Shown piece by piece: positions 24,601 through 31,734 of a stretch of DNA of 64,000 nucleotides; within the stretch, counting starts at the first letter, position 1; each line of letters opens with the position of its first letter. The notes beneath the pieces are model-generated. The model was not told the DNA's origin, made no database searches, and saw only the letters and a program-made list of their open reading frames with translations. The DNA is from Undaria pinnatifida (Eukaryota; Sar; Phaeophyceae; Laminariales; Alariaceae), in assembly GCA_012845835.1 (NCBI GenBank), contig JABAKD010000001.1:513501-577500 (forward strand), given 5' to 3'. Made by a program: the position numbers and the translations under genes.

Positions 24601-27600
24601 GTGAATTGTTCCGGCTGCAACGTATTCGTCGGCATCATTCTACCAAAGGGGTCGTGTCTCATGTACTTGTGAGGTCTTGCAGGTTGACCAAACTGTTATC
24701 ACAGCTATGTACAATATTCTCGTGTATACCAACGTGTCTTGTCTACAGTGTAAAAATGGTACACGAATACCAGGTATGATATAGGTACGAATTGATTTCG
24801 CTTTGTTCGTTCACCAACAAACGTGATAGGCGCGCAGTGCTGTTTTCCTTCCCTCTGCTGGCAGCTTTTTGTCCAGTTGCGATTTTTTTTGCCACGGTCC
24901 GGGCAGGCGCGGAAGTCCGATTTTTTATCCCATCGCTCTTAGACCGAGCATCAGAATACTTACCAAGTATATCTTCACGCAGGTTGCAGGTAAAAACTCG
25001 AATCTACAAACACGTAATCGGTCGACACGTGCAGATAATCGTCTAAAAAACCGGAACATATGCTTGTCTATAAATGGAAACGGCGTATAAGCGGCGGTGC
25101 CAAGAACTGCGTAGGTACGTGCCGAATTTTGAGAAGGATTAACGGCCAAATGTTCTCTGCCATGCCCTTATCACTGTTGACATTCGCGCGTGAATCTCCT
25201 ACTTCACCCTGAATATCTGCTATGCCTTTTCAGGAGCTGACACCGGCATACACTTTCCCAGGGTAAGTTTGATGATCTGCCCTGTCATTCCCGCAGATCA
25301 GCTTTCCAGTTTGAGTATCCCCACCCCTTCTCCCCTCCCCCCCCAACGCGCCCCCTCCCCCCCCCCTGTCACCCCCCCCCTTCCCCCCGCCCCCCGCCCC
25401 CCCCTGCCGACACGCCCCCCCCGTCCCCCCCTCCCCGACCGCCCGCTGCTTCCCCCGCCGCCCCCGCTGCCACCGCCGCCCCCACCGTATCCCTTTGCGT
25501 CACGTCTGCTATTTCTCTCATCCTTGCTCTCCCCCTACGCTCTTCGCGTTCTCCACGCTGTATGGATTACCTACCGCACATTTCATAGTTGATGGCCATC
25601 ATCGACCGGGCGACATCACCCGATCCCGCTGACCGACAAACGATGCGAGAATTGGTAGGGAGCTTGAGTGACGCGAGCGACCGTCAACTCAAGAACGAGC
25701 AGATCGTTTCCGCGGCTGCGTCCGAGGCTGCGGCTGTGACTGCGGCTGATGCCTCTTTGTCACCCGACATCTCGGCGGTGGCCGCTGTTGCAGCCCTTAC
25801 TGGTGTGGTGGAACTTCCTTCTGAGGGCGATGTTCGGTTTCTGGAAGCGATTGTCGATGCGGTTATCGGCAACGACCACGGTACTACCGCTACCGCTGCC
25901 ACTGCTACCGGCGTTGGCGCCACCGCTGCTGCCACCCCAGCTCACGCTGTTGCTGCTGCTGTTCCTTCCCCTGTCCCCGCCGTTCCTACTGCTACCTCTT
26001 CCACTGTTGCTCCCGATATTGCTTCTGCTACTGCTGCGGCTACGTCCACTTCTGCCGGTCGTGCCGTTGGTGTAATGCGCGGTGGTAGTGGTGGTAGCGG
26101 TCCGGCTCCGAGGGGTCTCTTCCCCACGCCGACCGCTGCGAAGGTCCGGAGACTTCCTCCGGGCTTTTTCGTCACGGGTAGTGGCGGAGCTGCTTTCCCC
26201 GCCCTGAACGCCACCGCTCTCGCTGCAACGACCACCACCGTCGGCGCTGCTGCCACTACCACCACCGCAACTGCCACCGTCGCCGGAGGAGCGGGAGCGG
26301 TGCACTACCCCCTTCCGGAAGGGGGCGCTGCGACGCCGGAGGGCACGAGTAGTGCCGTCTGTGACATTGCCGAAGCCTCCCGTGGTGAACACGATTCCGG
26401 CGGTGGTATCTTCGGTGGAGAAGGGGACGGTGACGGCCGCGCTGGTCGGGAGCCGGCGCAAGCACTCGCCACGTCACAAGCCCCAGAGGTTTTCTCCCGC
26501 AGGAATAACCGTGTAGATGGTGACAGGGCTGCTTCCGGCGCGGAAACACGCGATCTCGGACCCCCGATGCACATGCCGATGCTGCGCGTTAACGGGCCGC
26601 CGCTGCCGCTACCGGCACCGCTTGTACAAGTGACGCAGGCTGGGCGGTGCGCCGATCGCCAGGTGGACCGTGGCAGCAGTGTCAGCGGCACCTGCGGTGA
26701 CTCTCGCGCCCGTGGTGGATGCGACGAAGCTGGAGGAGGGCATGTGACCCCTCCTGAGGCTATCGGGGAAGGAGTGGAGGCGTCTTCGTTGTCACAGCAG
26801 GAGATCTTCGGTGAGAGTCGGGGTGAGAAGCACGTTGACACGGTGGTGATGTCCTCCCCACAGATTCACGGAGTAGGAGAAGGAGTCGGAGATGGAGGAG
26901 GAGGGGGGGGCGGACGAGGGGCAGCAGAGGGAGGAGGGGCAGGAGGAGGGAACGAGGTAGAAGGGAAGCGATGGGGAGGAGCAGGAAGAGAAGGGGCATC
27001 CCCAATTCCCCGTCCCGTGAATGATGGTGGATGGGCGGAGGGAGGGGAAGGAGGAGGTGGAGGTGGAGAAGGGGGGGAGATGGGAGGGTGGGGATGGGGA
27101 GGAGCAGGGGAGGGAGAGGGGTCGCCCAGCCCGCGTTCCGTAGAAGACGGCGGATGGGGAGCGGAAGGACGGGAAGGAGGGGGCGGCAGTGGAGAGGGAT
27201 GGGGTGAAGGAGGAAGCGGAGAAGGAGAAAGTGGGTGGGGGGCAGGAGGAGGAGAGACGCCTTCTAGCCCCAGACACCCAAGAGATGGTGGATGGGGGGC
27301 GGGAGAAGGGTGGGGCAGGGGAGAAGGGAAATGGGGTGGAGAAGGGAAATGGGGTGGAGAACGGGGACGGTGGGAAAGAGGAGGAGAAGGAGCGTCCTGT
27401 AGCCCCCGGCGCGCGAGAGCAGCCGACATCACTGCTGCCGCTCCCAGCAGCCACCATCACCACCACTACCAACACCACCAAGTAAGGATGGCGACGGCCA
27501 ACACCACAAACTCGAATGATCATGGTGCGGCACGAGCAGCGACCTCGCGCCGAAACTGCCGCGAAGAGTGGAGGACATTTGGGCACGGCAGCGGCGGAAA

Positions 27601-28318
27601 CGGAAGCCACGGCAGCGGTAGTCGCGGCAGTGGTAGCGGTGATAGCGGAAGCCGGGGAAACGGTGGCGTCGCCGCATTCCGTCGCCGCAACAACCGACGA
27701 TCACGCGGCAACGCTTCCTCGCGCACGGGTCCGCGCTCCAAGGTAGGGGTCGAGAGCAGTGGCGTCGGCTCGCGCCACCACCAACAGCAAGCCGCGTTCC
27801 AAGAGGCAGGCATCGTTCTCCGACCCGTCCGTCAAGGAAATGCTACTCCTGTTCCTGCTACTTCGAGGACTTCATCGAGGTTTGCTGCCCGTGGCGGGGA
27901 CGACTTCTGCGGTGGGGGTGACGGTGGCGGTGGTGAGGGTGGCAGCGGGTGGCGCGGAGGTAGTGGTTACCCGCCGTCCCCGCCCAGTACCGTTCGCCAG
28001 GCGGGGGTCATCAACATGGGTGGGTGTGGAACGGGCGTCCCTTCTCAGTGGCGCGTTGGTGTATATGGACCCCCCGCGTATCACGCTCCCGAGTATCACG
28101 CTACCGCGATGCGTGCGGCGGGATACTATCCTCGGCCAGCTGGGTGCGGCCGCCAAGCGGGTTTCGGCGGGCAAACGGGGTACGGTGGGAACGCTGTGCA
28201 CTGTGGGAGAGCTGGGTACGGTGGAAAAGCTGGGTACGGCAGGCACGCTGGGTGCGCCGGGCACGCTGAGTACGCCGGGCACCCTGGCCGTGCCAGCTAT
28301 TGCGTCCGCGTGAGGTAA
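5466..28318 (+). CDS. Protein kinase gene 1, spliced; span of all exons I could join
   Basis: Twelve exons can be joined with GT-AG introns and matching phase at each junction, giving 1447 codons and a stop. Residues 1-280 form an N-terminal region without a recognised domain. The kinase domain follows: glycine loop LGEGGFGCV (283-291), lysine in YAVKK (306), beta4 HANI, hinge-like LANGDF, catalytic loop HNDVKAAN (412-419), DFG (442-444), GTLGFRPPE (457-465), helix-F Asp in AQDVFALA (479) and Arg 554 in DPADRQTM. A low-complexity tail of nearly 900 residues, rich in Ala/Thr and then Gly/Glu/Trp, ends the protein. Catalytic Lys, Asp, Asn and DFG Asp are present, so activity is plausible. The catalytic loop is non-RD. 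The alphaC Glu is not evident. The first exon and any further 5' exons are unresolved. Substrate and pathway are unknown. Confidence 0.75.
6065..6172 (+). CDS. Kinase gene 1, 5' exon, tandem copy B
   Basis: Thirty-six codons from KGHEQ to ISVHM with the same acceptor and donor contexts as copy A, phase 0 at both ends. Either copy splices in frame to the exon at 8920. Since 105 and 108 nt are both multiples of 3, including one or both would keep the frame. Confidence 0.6.
6540..7283 (+). mobile_element. R1 element inserted in a kinase gene 1 intron
   Basis: The segment starts with the R1 block and continues through CCAGGGTCAACAGGG, TATAAAACCCGTTTTTGAG, a G-run tract and an AGGTGACATCACC-like end. 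The same order occurs in the element at 58645-59480 and in the arms of the foldback at 33225-35640. In the matching intron of gene 2 (about 57090) this DNA is absent and the flanks are joined directly, so it is an insertion specific to gene 1. Confidence 0.65.
7660..8560. other. Intron DNA conserved with gene 2
   Basis: This matches about 57500-58450 with many substitutions and small indels. The part around 7850-7990 also resembles the 3' half of the SINE on the minus strand (TGGACAAGCCGTGG, TATCGCGCAT, CCCACT). A minus-strand open frame of 156 codons (8083-8553) is not kept intact in the second copy, so I do not call a gene. Confidence 0.5.
8553..8912. repeat. GATT/GGTT tetranucleotide microsatellite
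   Basis: About 360 bp of interrupted TTGATTGGTTGG-type repeats. They end only about 8 bp before the splice acceptor of the exon at 8920. The same intron in gene 2 carries the related GATT/TATT repeats at 58475-58640 and 59490-59620. Confidence 0.95.
8920..9003 (+). CDS. Kinase gene 1 exon (8920-9003)
   Basis: Twenty-eight codons (HDEG... to ...TIDE) between acceptor GATGATGCAG and donor GTACGC, phase 0 at both ends; the other two frames contain stops. The homologous exon at 59629-59712 has exactly the same length and keeps the central [11 protein letters not shown] motif while flanking intron DNA differs. No domain is recognised. The internal Met could be an alternative start. Confidence 0.75.
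9107..9247 (-). mobile_element. LINE 3'-end fragment
   Basis: On the minus strand this matches the tail of the LINE fragment near 16720-16830 (shared AGCGCCCAAATGTTGGAGGT-like and CGGTGCTCCGT-like words). It lies in a kinase intron and is missing from gene 2. Confidence 0.6.
9470..9730. repeat. Array of MITE-related ACTATAGAGGG units
   Basis: Five or more degenerate copies of a GCACTATAGAGGGAA-like unit, related to the terminal repeats of the MITEs at 20173-20360 and 20462-20628. Confidence 0.5.
10092..10310 (+). CDS. Kinase gene 1 exon (10092-10310)
   Basis: Seventy-three codons from acceptor CTCATGGATAG to donor GTAAGGCA, phase 0 at both ends. A Gly-rich start leads into [19 protein letters not shown] and RPSISER. 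The gene 2 exon (60077-60292) lacks exactly three nucleotides and keeps the frame, and most differences are tolerable substitutions, so it behaves as coding. The function of this region is unknown. Confidence 0.8.
10656..10769 (+). CDS. Kinase gene 1 exon (10656-10769)
   Basis: Thirty-eight codons after acceptor TTTCCGCCAG, ending at donor GTAAGAG, phase 0 at both ends. The peptide ([20 protein letters not shown]...) looks like a charged amphipathic helix. It is nearly identical to the exon at 60652-60765. Confidence 0.8.
10892..10981 (+). CDS. Kinase gene 1 exon (10892-10981), acceptor uncertain
   Basis: Thirty codons (HGKLPAES... to ...FIDSLAC), Lys-rich, donor GTAACG. Phase 0 on both sides agrees with the neighbouring exons. 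A stronger pyrimidine tract and AG lie 16 nt upstream (ending 10875), but using it would shift the frame into a stop. The 10892 start is chosen on frame. The gene 2 counterpart (60890-60979) has the same length and only a few changes. Confidence 0.55.
11970..12255. repeat. C-rich tract upstream of the kinase glycine-loop exon
   Basis: Almost 300 bp that are largely C and T, with C homopolymers up to about 18 nt near 12089. The tract leads into the acceptor CCTATCTAG at 12267. It is conserved in gene 2 (61975-62248), where a 14-bp unit is present fewer times. A similar C-rich tract precedes the last exon (25310-25500). Confidence 0.85.
12268..12585 (+). CDS. Kinase gene 1 exon with glycine loop and VAIK-type lysine
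   Basis: One hundred and six codons, phase 0 at both ends, donor GTAAGT. The first two thirds are a linker rich in charged residues. Then come LGEGGFGCV (codons from 12502), the ATP-binding glycine loop of protein kinases, and YAVKK, whose Lys (12571-12573) contacts ATP phosphates in this family. The exon is identical base for base to 62260-62577. Confidence 0.9.
12600..12683. repeat. (TTG)n microsatellite just after a splice donor
   Basis: About 27 near-pure TTG units begin 15 nt downstream of the exon end. The other gene copy has the same locus as an interrupted TTG/TTC array (62592-62680), although the flanks are almost identical. Confidence 0.97.
13075..13175 (+). CDS. Kinase gene 1 exon, alphaC region (frame debatable)
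   Basis: The acceptor TTTATTTGGGAAG and donor GTAACC bound 101 nt. Entering in phase 0 and leaving with two spare bases fits both neighbours and gives a peptide ending in RWLKKIGGS, which runs on into the beta4 HANI segment as expected. That frame has no Glu for the alphaC salt bridge. A second frame (VNEELAVCQ...) looks more helix-like and has Glu, but its phase fits neither neighbour. The gene 2 exon (63074-63174) differs by one base. Confidence 0.6.
14640..14870. repeat. Degenerate TGCTGTG-rich tract
   Basis: About 230 bp made largely of TGCTGTG/TTGCTGTG words with a T-run at 14693-14712. It abuts the left end of the palindrome starting at 14871. Confidence 0.7.
14985..15095 (-). pseudogene. 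Inverted copy of the kinase beta4-hinge exon
   Basis: On the minus strand an acceptor-like TTTTTTGCCAG is followed by an open frame reading [29 protein letters not shown]. It is about as similar to the exon at 17071-17217 as the other copies are. It lacks the donor and lies antisense to the gene, so it cannot contribute to the normal transcript. Confidence 0.75.
15180..15295 (+). pseudogene. Extra copy of the kinase beta4-hinge exon (copy 2)
   Basis: The acceptor TTGTTTTGACAG precedes an open frame [28 protein letters not shown]. The frame is intact over the homologous part, but the donor end is replaced by G-rich DNA with a stop shortly after. It is either a decaying exon or a cassette exon needing another donor. 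Confidence 0.65.
15460..15542 (+). pseudogene. Extra copy of the kinase beta4-hinge exon (copy 3, truncated)
   Basis: The acceptor TTTTTTGTCAG and the frame [21 protein letters not shown] are visible. Homology is cut off by a C-run, just before a LINE fragment. Confidence 0.65.
15568..16830 (+). mobile_element. Truncated non-LTR retrotransposon (LINE) 3' part
   Basis: Translated pieces show the end of a reverse transcriptase: [11 protein letters not shown] and the thumb-like [10 protein letters not shown], then TIPGCSSTT with LGIHPLE, then a CPCG...H Cys/His motif (about 16468) typical of LINE C-termini. Frames shift several times and the 5' part, including the catalytic YADD region, is missing. 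A second fragment of the same family lies at 31735-32480. It sits between two copies of the duplicated kinase exon and is not expected to be functional. Confidence 0.8.
16908..17020 (+). pseudogene. Extra copy of the kinase beta4-hinge exon (copy 4)
   Basis: The acceptor-like TTTTTTGCGAG is followed by [27 protein letters not shown]. The frame is open through and beyond the homologous part, but the donor is not conserved. The next copy begins 50 bp later. Confidence 0.65.
17071..17217 (+). CDS. Kinase gene 1 exon, beta4-beta5-hinge-alphaD (functional copy)
   Basis: The acceptor TTTTGCCAG and donor GTGAGTTT bound 147 nt. One base completes the previous codon and two are left over, matching 13175 on the left and 19625 on the right. 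The peptide contains [11 protein letters not shown] (beta4), [11 protein letters not shown] (hinge, alphaD start) and KGEQLR, which joins to [13 protein letters not shown]. It is the only copy of the five with an intact donor. Confidence 0.8.
17469..17623. mobile_element. MITE fragment
   Basis: It contains GTGCCGGTTGAGTAGTGCCGG, the inner GTGCGGAGT.ATGCCGGTTGCCGC block and CACTATAGCGGC, as in the elements at 20173-20360 and 20462-20628. The terminal repeats are incomplete. Confidence 0.55.
17857..17980. repeat. Tandem duplication of a 63-bp unit
   Basis: Two nearly identical direct copies, each with TTGGCCAAATTAT and ATACCTAGACTATATATAGG. Confidence 0.95.
18490..18580. repeat. 23-bp MITE-derived minisatellite
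   Basis: Four imperfect copies of GGCACTATAGAGGGAACGTG TCC-like units, related to the MITE termini. Confidence 0.6.
18905..18965 (+). mobile_element. LINE 3'-terminal fragment
   Basis: A short match to the end of the LINE at 16790-16830: GATGCGTGG.., then AAGGCAAGCA, then AATGAGTA. Confidence 0.45.
19625..19788 (+). CDS. Kinase gene 1 exon with catalytic loop and DFG
   Basis: The acceptor TACTCCTTCCAG and donor GTGAGAG bound 164 nt, with one base in and one base out. The peptide [13 protein letters not shown] (alphaE) leads to [13 protein letters not shown], the catalytic loop with Asp, Lys and Asn in place. Then follow a short charged insert and KMADFGLAL. The Arg normally before the catalytic Asp is Asn, so this is a non-RD kinase. 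A GAGATC-type repeat starts about 10 nt after the donor. Confidence 0.93.
20173..20360. mobile_element. MITE with terminal inverted repeats, copy A
   Basis: Starts GTAGTGGCTCCTCTGTAGTG and ends CACTATTGTAGAGGGACCAC TAC, which are inverted repeats of about 24 bp with few mismatches. It is 188 bp with no coding capacity. It lies in the intron between the DFG exon and the GTLGF exon. I cannot assign a transposase superfamily; the target-site duplication is not clear. Confidence 0.75.
20462..20628. mobile_element. MITE with terminal inverted repeats, copy B
   Basis: It is 167 bp, starts GCAGTGGTCCCTCTATAGT and ends CACTGTCGAGGGACCACTAC, in the same orientation as copy A 100 bp upstream. Internal words such as GTGCGGAGTAGTGCCGGTTG are shared. 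A third full copy in the other orientation is at 52986-53179. Confidence 0.75.
21000..21230. repeat. GATACC hexanucleotide repeat
   Basis: About 230 bp of (ACC)GATACC units, ending near the acceptor of the next kinase exon. Confidence 0.9.
21362..21534 (+). CDS. Kinase gene 1 exon, activation segment and helix F
   Basis: The acceptor AACAACAACAG and donor GTGGGTGG bound 173 nt. Two bases complete the Ala codon begun in the DFG exon, and the exon ends in phase 0. The peptide [19 protein letters not shown] holds the GT...PPE (subdomain VIII) motif; [15 protein letters not shown] is subdomain IX with its Asp. The match of phase directly from 19788 shows no exon is needed in between. Confidence 0.92.
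22600..23330. repeat. GACCTT/GACCTC hexanucleotide array
   Basis: About 730 bp of degenerate 6-bp units GACCTT, GACCTC and GACGTT. Because the unit is a multiple of 3 and has no stops, long open frames exist on both strands (LTLTS or DLDLD on +, KVKVKV on -). These are repeat artefacts. The last 340 bp form two tandem copies of a unit of about 177 bp (see findings). Confidence 0.92.
23335..23433 (+). CDS. Kinase gene 1 exon, C-lobe
   Basis: Thirty-three codons after acceptor CCCCACGCAG, donor GTATGAAC, phase 0 at both ends. The peptide runs from [10 protein letters not shown] to ELSHMGPE and continues directly into [19 protein letters not shown], as expected for helices G-I of a kinase C-lobe. 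Confidence 0.85.
23835..24235. repeat. Direct duplication of about 170 bp in a kinase intron
   Basis: 23835-23990 and 24060-24235 share GATTTTTGAGAAAAAT, AAGTGCA.CCCGATGAAAA, CTCATGGCCTAGGCAT and GATGTCCCGAAATTC in the same order. Confidence 0.85.
25310..25500. repeat. C-rich tract in the last kinase intron
   Basis: Nearly 200 bp of C-runs with T and G interruptions, about 90 bp before the final acceptor TTTCATAG. Open frames across it are Pro-rich artefacts. Confidence 0.8.
25589..28318 (+). CDS. Kinase gene 1 last exon: end of kinase domain and long C-terminal tail
   Basis: An uninterrupted frame of 909 codons and a stop (TAA), by far the longest in the window. The first 30 residues close the kinase domain ([19 protein letters not shown], conserved Arg). 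The tail is low complexity: Ala/Thr/Val-rich (about residues 45-260 of the exon), a middle with scattered Asp/Gly, a Gly/Glu/Trp-rich block (about 430-620) from GGAGGAGGGG-like DNA, Ser/Gly and Arg blocks, then a Gly/Tyr/Ala repeat (GYGG, AGYG) at the end. I cannot exclude short introns inside the repeats. The tail probably is disordered. Confidence 0.8.
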   Translation: MMAIIDRATSPDPADRQTMRELVGSLSDASDRQLKNEQIVSAAASEAAAVTAADASLSPDISAVAAVAALTGVVELPSEGDVRFLEAIVDAVIGNDHGTTATAATATGVGATAAATPAHAVAAAVPSPVPAVPTATSSTVAPDIASATAAATSTSAGRAVGVMRGGSGGSGPAPRGLFPTPTAAKVRRLPPGFFVTGSGGAAFPALNATALAATTTTVGAAATTTTATATVAGGAGAVHYPLPEGGAATPEGTSSAVCDIAEASRGEHDSGGGIFGGEGDGDGRAGREPAQALATSQAPEVFSRRNNRVDGDRAASGAETRDLGPPMHMPMLRVNGPPLPLPAPLVQVTQAGRCADRQVDRGSSVSGTCGDSRARGGCDEAGGGHVTPPEAIGEGVEASSLSQQEIFGESRGEKHVDTVVMSSPQIHGVGEGVGDGGGGGGGRGAAEGGGAGGGNEVEGKRWGGAGREGASPIPRPVNDGGWAEGGEGGGGGGEGGEMGGWGWGGAGEGEGSPSPRSVEDGGWGAEGREGGGGSGEGWGEGGSGEGESGWGAGGGETPSSPRHPRDGGWGAGEGWGRGEGKWGGEGKWGGERGRWERGGEGASCSPRRARAADITAAAPSSHHHHHYQHHQVRMATANTTNSNDHGAARAATSRRNCREEWRTFGHGSGGNGSHGSGSRGSGSGDSGSRGNGGVAAFRRRNNRRSRGNASSRTGPRSKVGVESSGVGSRHHQQQAAFQEAGIVLRPVRQGNATPVPATSRTSSRFAARGGDDFCGGGDGGGGEGGSGWRGGSGYPPSPPSTVRQAGVINMGGCGTGVPSQWRVGVYGPPAYHAPEYHATAMRAAGYYPRPAGCGRQAGFGGQTGYGGNAVHCGRAGYGGKAGYGRHAGCAGHAEYAGHPGRASYCVRVR

Positions 28319-28448
28319 ACCGCCAGCGCTACGTTTTAGAGGAGAGCGCGCGAGAGGCGGCGTGTGCCGTGAGCTCCAACAGGGTAAGGGATGGAAGGGG
28401 ATGGCTTGATGACCTTCATACAGGGGGATATAGAAATAATGTTTTGAT

Positions 28449-28760
28449 GTGGTGGTTGTGGTAGTCGTTGTGGCGGTGGTGGTGGTGGTGGTAGTCGTAG
28501 TGGTGGTGGTGGTAGTCGTTGTGGCGGTGGTGGTGGTGGTAGTCGTAGTGGTGGTGGTAGTCGTAGTGGTGGTGGTGGCGTTATTGTTCCCCTACTCTGC
28601 TAGTCCTTGGAGAGAGCGGGGCTGTGGTATCGAGGCGGGTGGGGTGATGTTGGGTAGATTCAGCTTTTTGTTTGCTCGTGGGTTATTCGTGTCCGTACCG
28701 AAGGCGACGAGTGCAGTGTTTTTGTGGTGGTGGTGGTGGTGGTGGTGGTGGTAGACTTGC
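28449..28760. repeat. GTG/GTA trinucleotide repeats downstream of the kinase gene
   Basis: GTGGTGGTAGTC-type units at 28449-28585 and a purer GTG run at 28721-28752. Confidence 0.95.
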
Positions 28761-31700
28761 GTCTTTAGCGTGCGGTGCTACGTCTTGGATATTCGAGTTG
28801 TGGGAAGAGGGGCAGGGTGTTGAAGGGTGGCGGGGTGCGTGGGAGTTGACGTTGGTGATGGTGGATAGCTATACATGCCCCCCCCTATTCTCTTCTTGAG
28901 TTGAGTTTGCTGCCGCAACGGCGGTGGTGGTAGTGTGACGTGGCGAACGGCCTACTCTGGTGCGGGGTTGGTGTGTTCCTAGCCACGCTCAGGGGCACGG
29001 TAGTCGTGGCCGTTGGCAAACTGCAGCGGTAGTATTGCTGTATGTAACACCCACGGTCGGCGCTAGGTTACCGGTTGTGGCAACGCTATCCCTCCCTATG
29101 CCCCTTTCCCCTCCTCTCTGTCTACATGCTTCTCTCTTGTTTCGCGAAGCGCTTGTTGTATAGGCAGCGCGCGTTGATGGAGTCCTGGCGGGCGCTTGTT
29201 TTTTGCCCTGTATGGTGGATGTAGAGGGAGGGAGAGAGCGGGAAGTTTGACCTTTTCCTCCTTCCCCCCCCCGTCCTGGTCTCGAAAAGGCGGTAAAAAT
29301 TGCTGCGATTTTGGTTGGTGGCTAGGGAGGAGAGTGTTTCAAGTCTTTGTTTCAGGATGGTGGCGATTCTTCCTGCTACGTGCCGTATCTTCCTGGCCAT
29401 GGCCGCAGCAGAAACTGTGCGTAACAGAAGAAAGCATCATAAATACCCCTCGTAGAAATGTTGTCGAAGTCTGTTATTTTTTTGGCTGTGACTCTTGATA
29501 CATTGGCACTGACTGCGGCTGCGGCCGTGGTAGGTGGGTCCGTGGCGGCTATTGGTCGGTGGTCTTCGTTTCGATTTTTACGTCGCTTTTGAGCAGTTTT
29601 GGTGGTGCTCAGGACGTGGGCGAATGGTGACGTGTGATGCGTGGGTGTGCGCGTTTTATTCGACCGAAATGTTCGACCCCCCCAGGAGGACGAACATATC
29701 GTACATACTCGTACAGTCGTACAGTACTAGAGCAGGTAAAAGCTAATACAGCTAATATAAACAGAAAATATCGTGAGGGCTAAGTGGCATACAGGTTGGT
29801 TGGTTGGTTGGTTGGTTGGTTGGTTGGTTGGTTGGTAAGTAGGTTGGGTGGGCATACCTTGTCCCAAGCGTGATGTCAAGAGTGTTGTAGTATTGTTGAT
29901 GGGGGGGAAGTTGCCAGGTACTATGTATAGTTGTTATGGCACTGACATGCCGTCTCCCGAAGGGTTTAGCGAAGCAGAATTACTGAAGTACAGCACCCGA
30001 TTTAAGAGCCCCATGGAACAGACGATTACCGCTCTTATCTCCGCCTCGCTCTGTCTCAGATTGGGTGTCATGTGAGTTTTGTGTAGACGTCATATGACGA
30101 GACAAACCGGACCTGACCGCCCTTAACCCTTGTAGCGCTGCACTCCCGACATGAGGACAAACAACTTGGGGTTAGAATGGGGTACATGTCGGAGTTGGAA
30201 GAAGGTTAAGTCCGTTTTCTAATATTTCGGTCGCTCTTGAACCGAGTACCCTAGTGTATTCGGGTGACCAAAAATTCATAGCACCGCCGCTGCAGTATAG
30301 TCTATACCTGGAACTAAAGTTTTTGTTTTGTTGACTTTACTAGTGCCCTCCTGTAGATTGCGGAGAACGGTAGAGGAAGCACCCTTTCATTCGTAAAACC
30401 ATTCTTCTTTTGTGACCAACAAGCGGAAGAGGATGAAGTGGTGTTCCATTTCCCAACAGTAACAGCAGTGCTGTCAATGGATGCAGAGGGAAATAGAGCT
30501 ACTCGTATGGTGTCCCTTTGTTTCCCGTTAACCCATGTGTTTTAGTCTCCGATGTATGTAGCCGAGACAGGGTTGGGTGGGCTCAGACTCGATTTTCGAC
30601 TTATAGCAAGCAGAAACGCGGAGGGAGGGGTGTGAGTGGGTGCGTGGGTAGGTGGATGGGTGTGAGTGGGTGCGTGGGTAGGTGGAGGGGTGTGAGTGGG
30701 TGCGTGGGTAGGTGGATGGGTGATGGCATGATGTCCCACACGTGGCTCGCGGTAACTCCTACTCTGTGGAACATAATCTTGTAGACCAAACGGTCCTTAC
30801 TTCTGTTCCTTGAGTGGAATAAATTAGGTAGTGGTACGACATGTACAGACATACATACCAGCTACCTCGCATAGGCTCGCAGTCATGAAGTCATACACGC
30901 ATGCGCATATCTACAAATTCTATGACACCTATTAAAAAAGACGTACGTGTAAAAACGTGGTGGTCGTGGCCCCGGCGGACAGGAAGGCTGACTACGGCGG
31001 CAAGCAGAGTCAGCCGGGGTCGAGGTAGCAATCAATTTCTCGACCTCGTGTTTGTGATGAGGCTTTTCATTGATTCGATGCGCTGATAATATCTGAGCGG
31101 CGAAGCTTTGCTCGAGGGACGTCGGGGGTTGGGACCGGGAAGAGGGGGGCTTGCCGTACGCTGCAACATGAGAGATGGCGAAAATAACAGTCAAAATGAT
31201 CAACTATTCTGATAAATATATACCAAATCTGGCTCACGTTCGTGGGCAGTAGGAGGAGGAGGAGGAGCAGCGTGGTGTGTGTTTTCTGGCGAAAACCTTC
31301 CACCGCTGTGGGCAGCGTGGACAAAACCCCTCCAGACATTATCTACCCCGCAACATCTGGCTGGAGGTCGCTTATTCGCTGTGAATACGCGTGGTGTATA
31401 CTTTGATTTTGATTGACTATCTGCTGTTCTGCAACGACCGAGCAGCAACCAGTGTCCTTAAACCGGCTCACGACGATGTGTTGCCTCCCAGGAATTGCCC
31501 CCGTATTTAGCTCTGTATCCCACAGCCCCCGCCCCTACTCCCCTCCCTCCCTAGGCCCTTCCCCCCTCCCTCCCGCGCTCCCTTTCTGAGTCCCACCCCC
31601 CCCTATGTTTATATTTATTCCGCTGATGTTGGCGCCGTTAAATTCCACGACAGTGACCACATTGAGCTATAATTATTTGACAGTAGTTGGTACCGATTGG
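28761..31700. other. Intergenic DNA, no supported gene
   Basis: I find no exon with supporting features. Contents: a (GGTT)n run at 29793-29836, a piece of the repeat also found upstream of the kinase 5' exons (29960-30260, e.g. TCTCAGATTGGGTGTC), a 30-bp G/T-rich tandem repeat (30630-30722, three copies) and pyrimidine-rich DNA near 31520-31600. Confidence 0.55.
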
Positions 31701-31734
31701 CTCCTTGCTTTCCCCCCCCCCCCCCCCCCGGAGA

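Noticed and set aside
25760-27813. Minus-strand frames up to 272 codons opposite the last kinase exon
   Set aside because: Low-complexity Ser/Pro shadows of the G-rich coding strand, without splice partners or domains.
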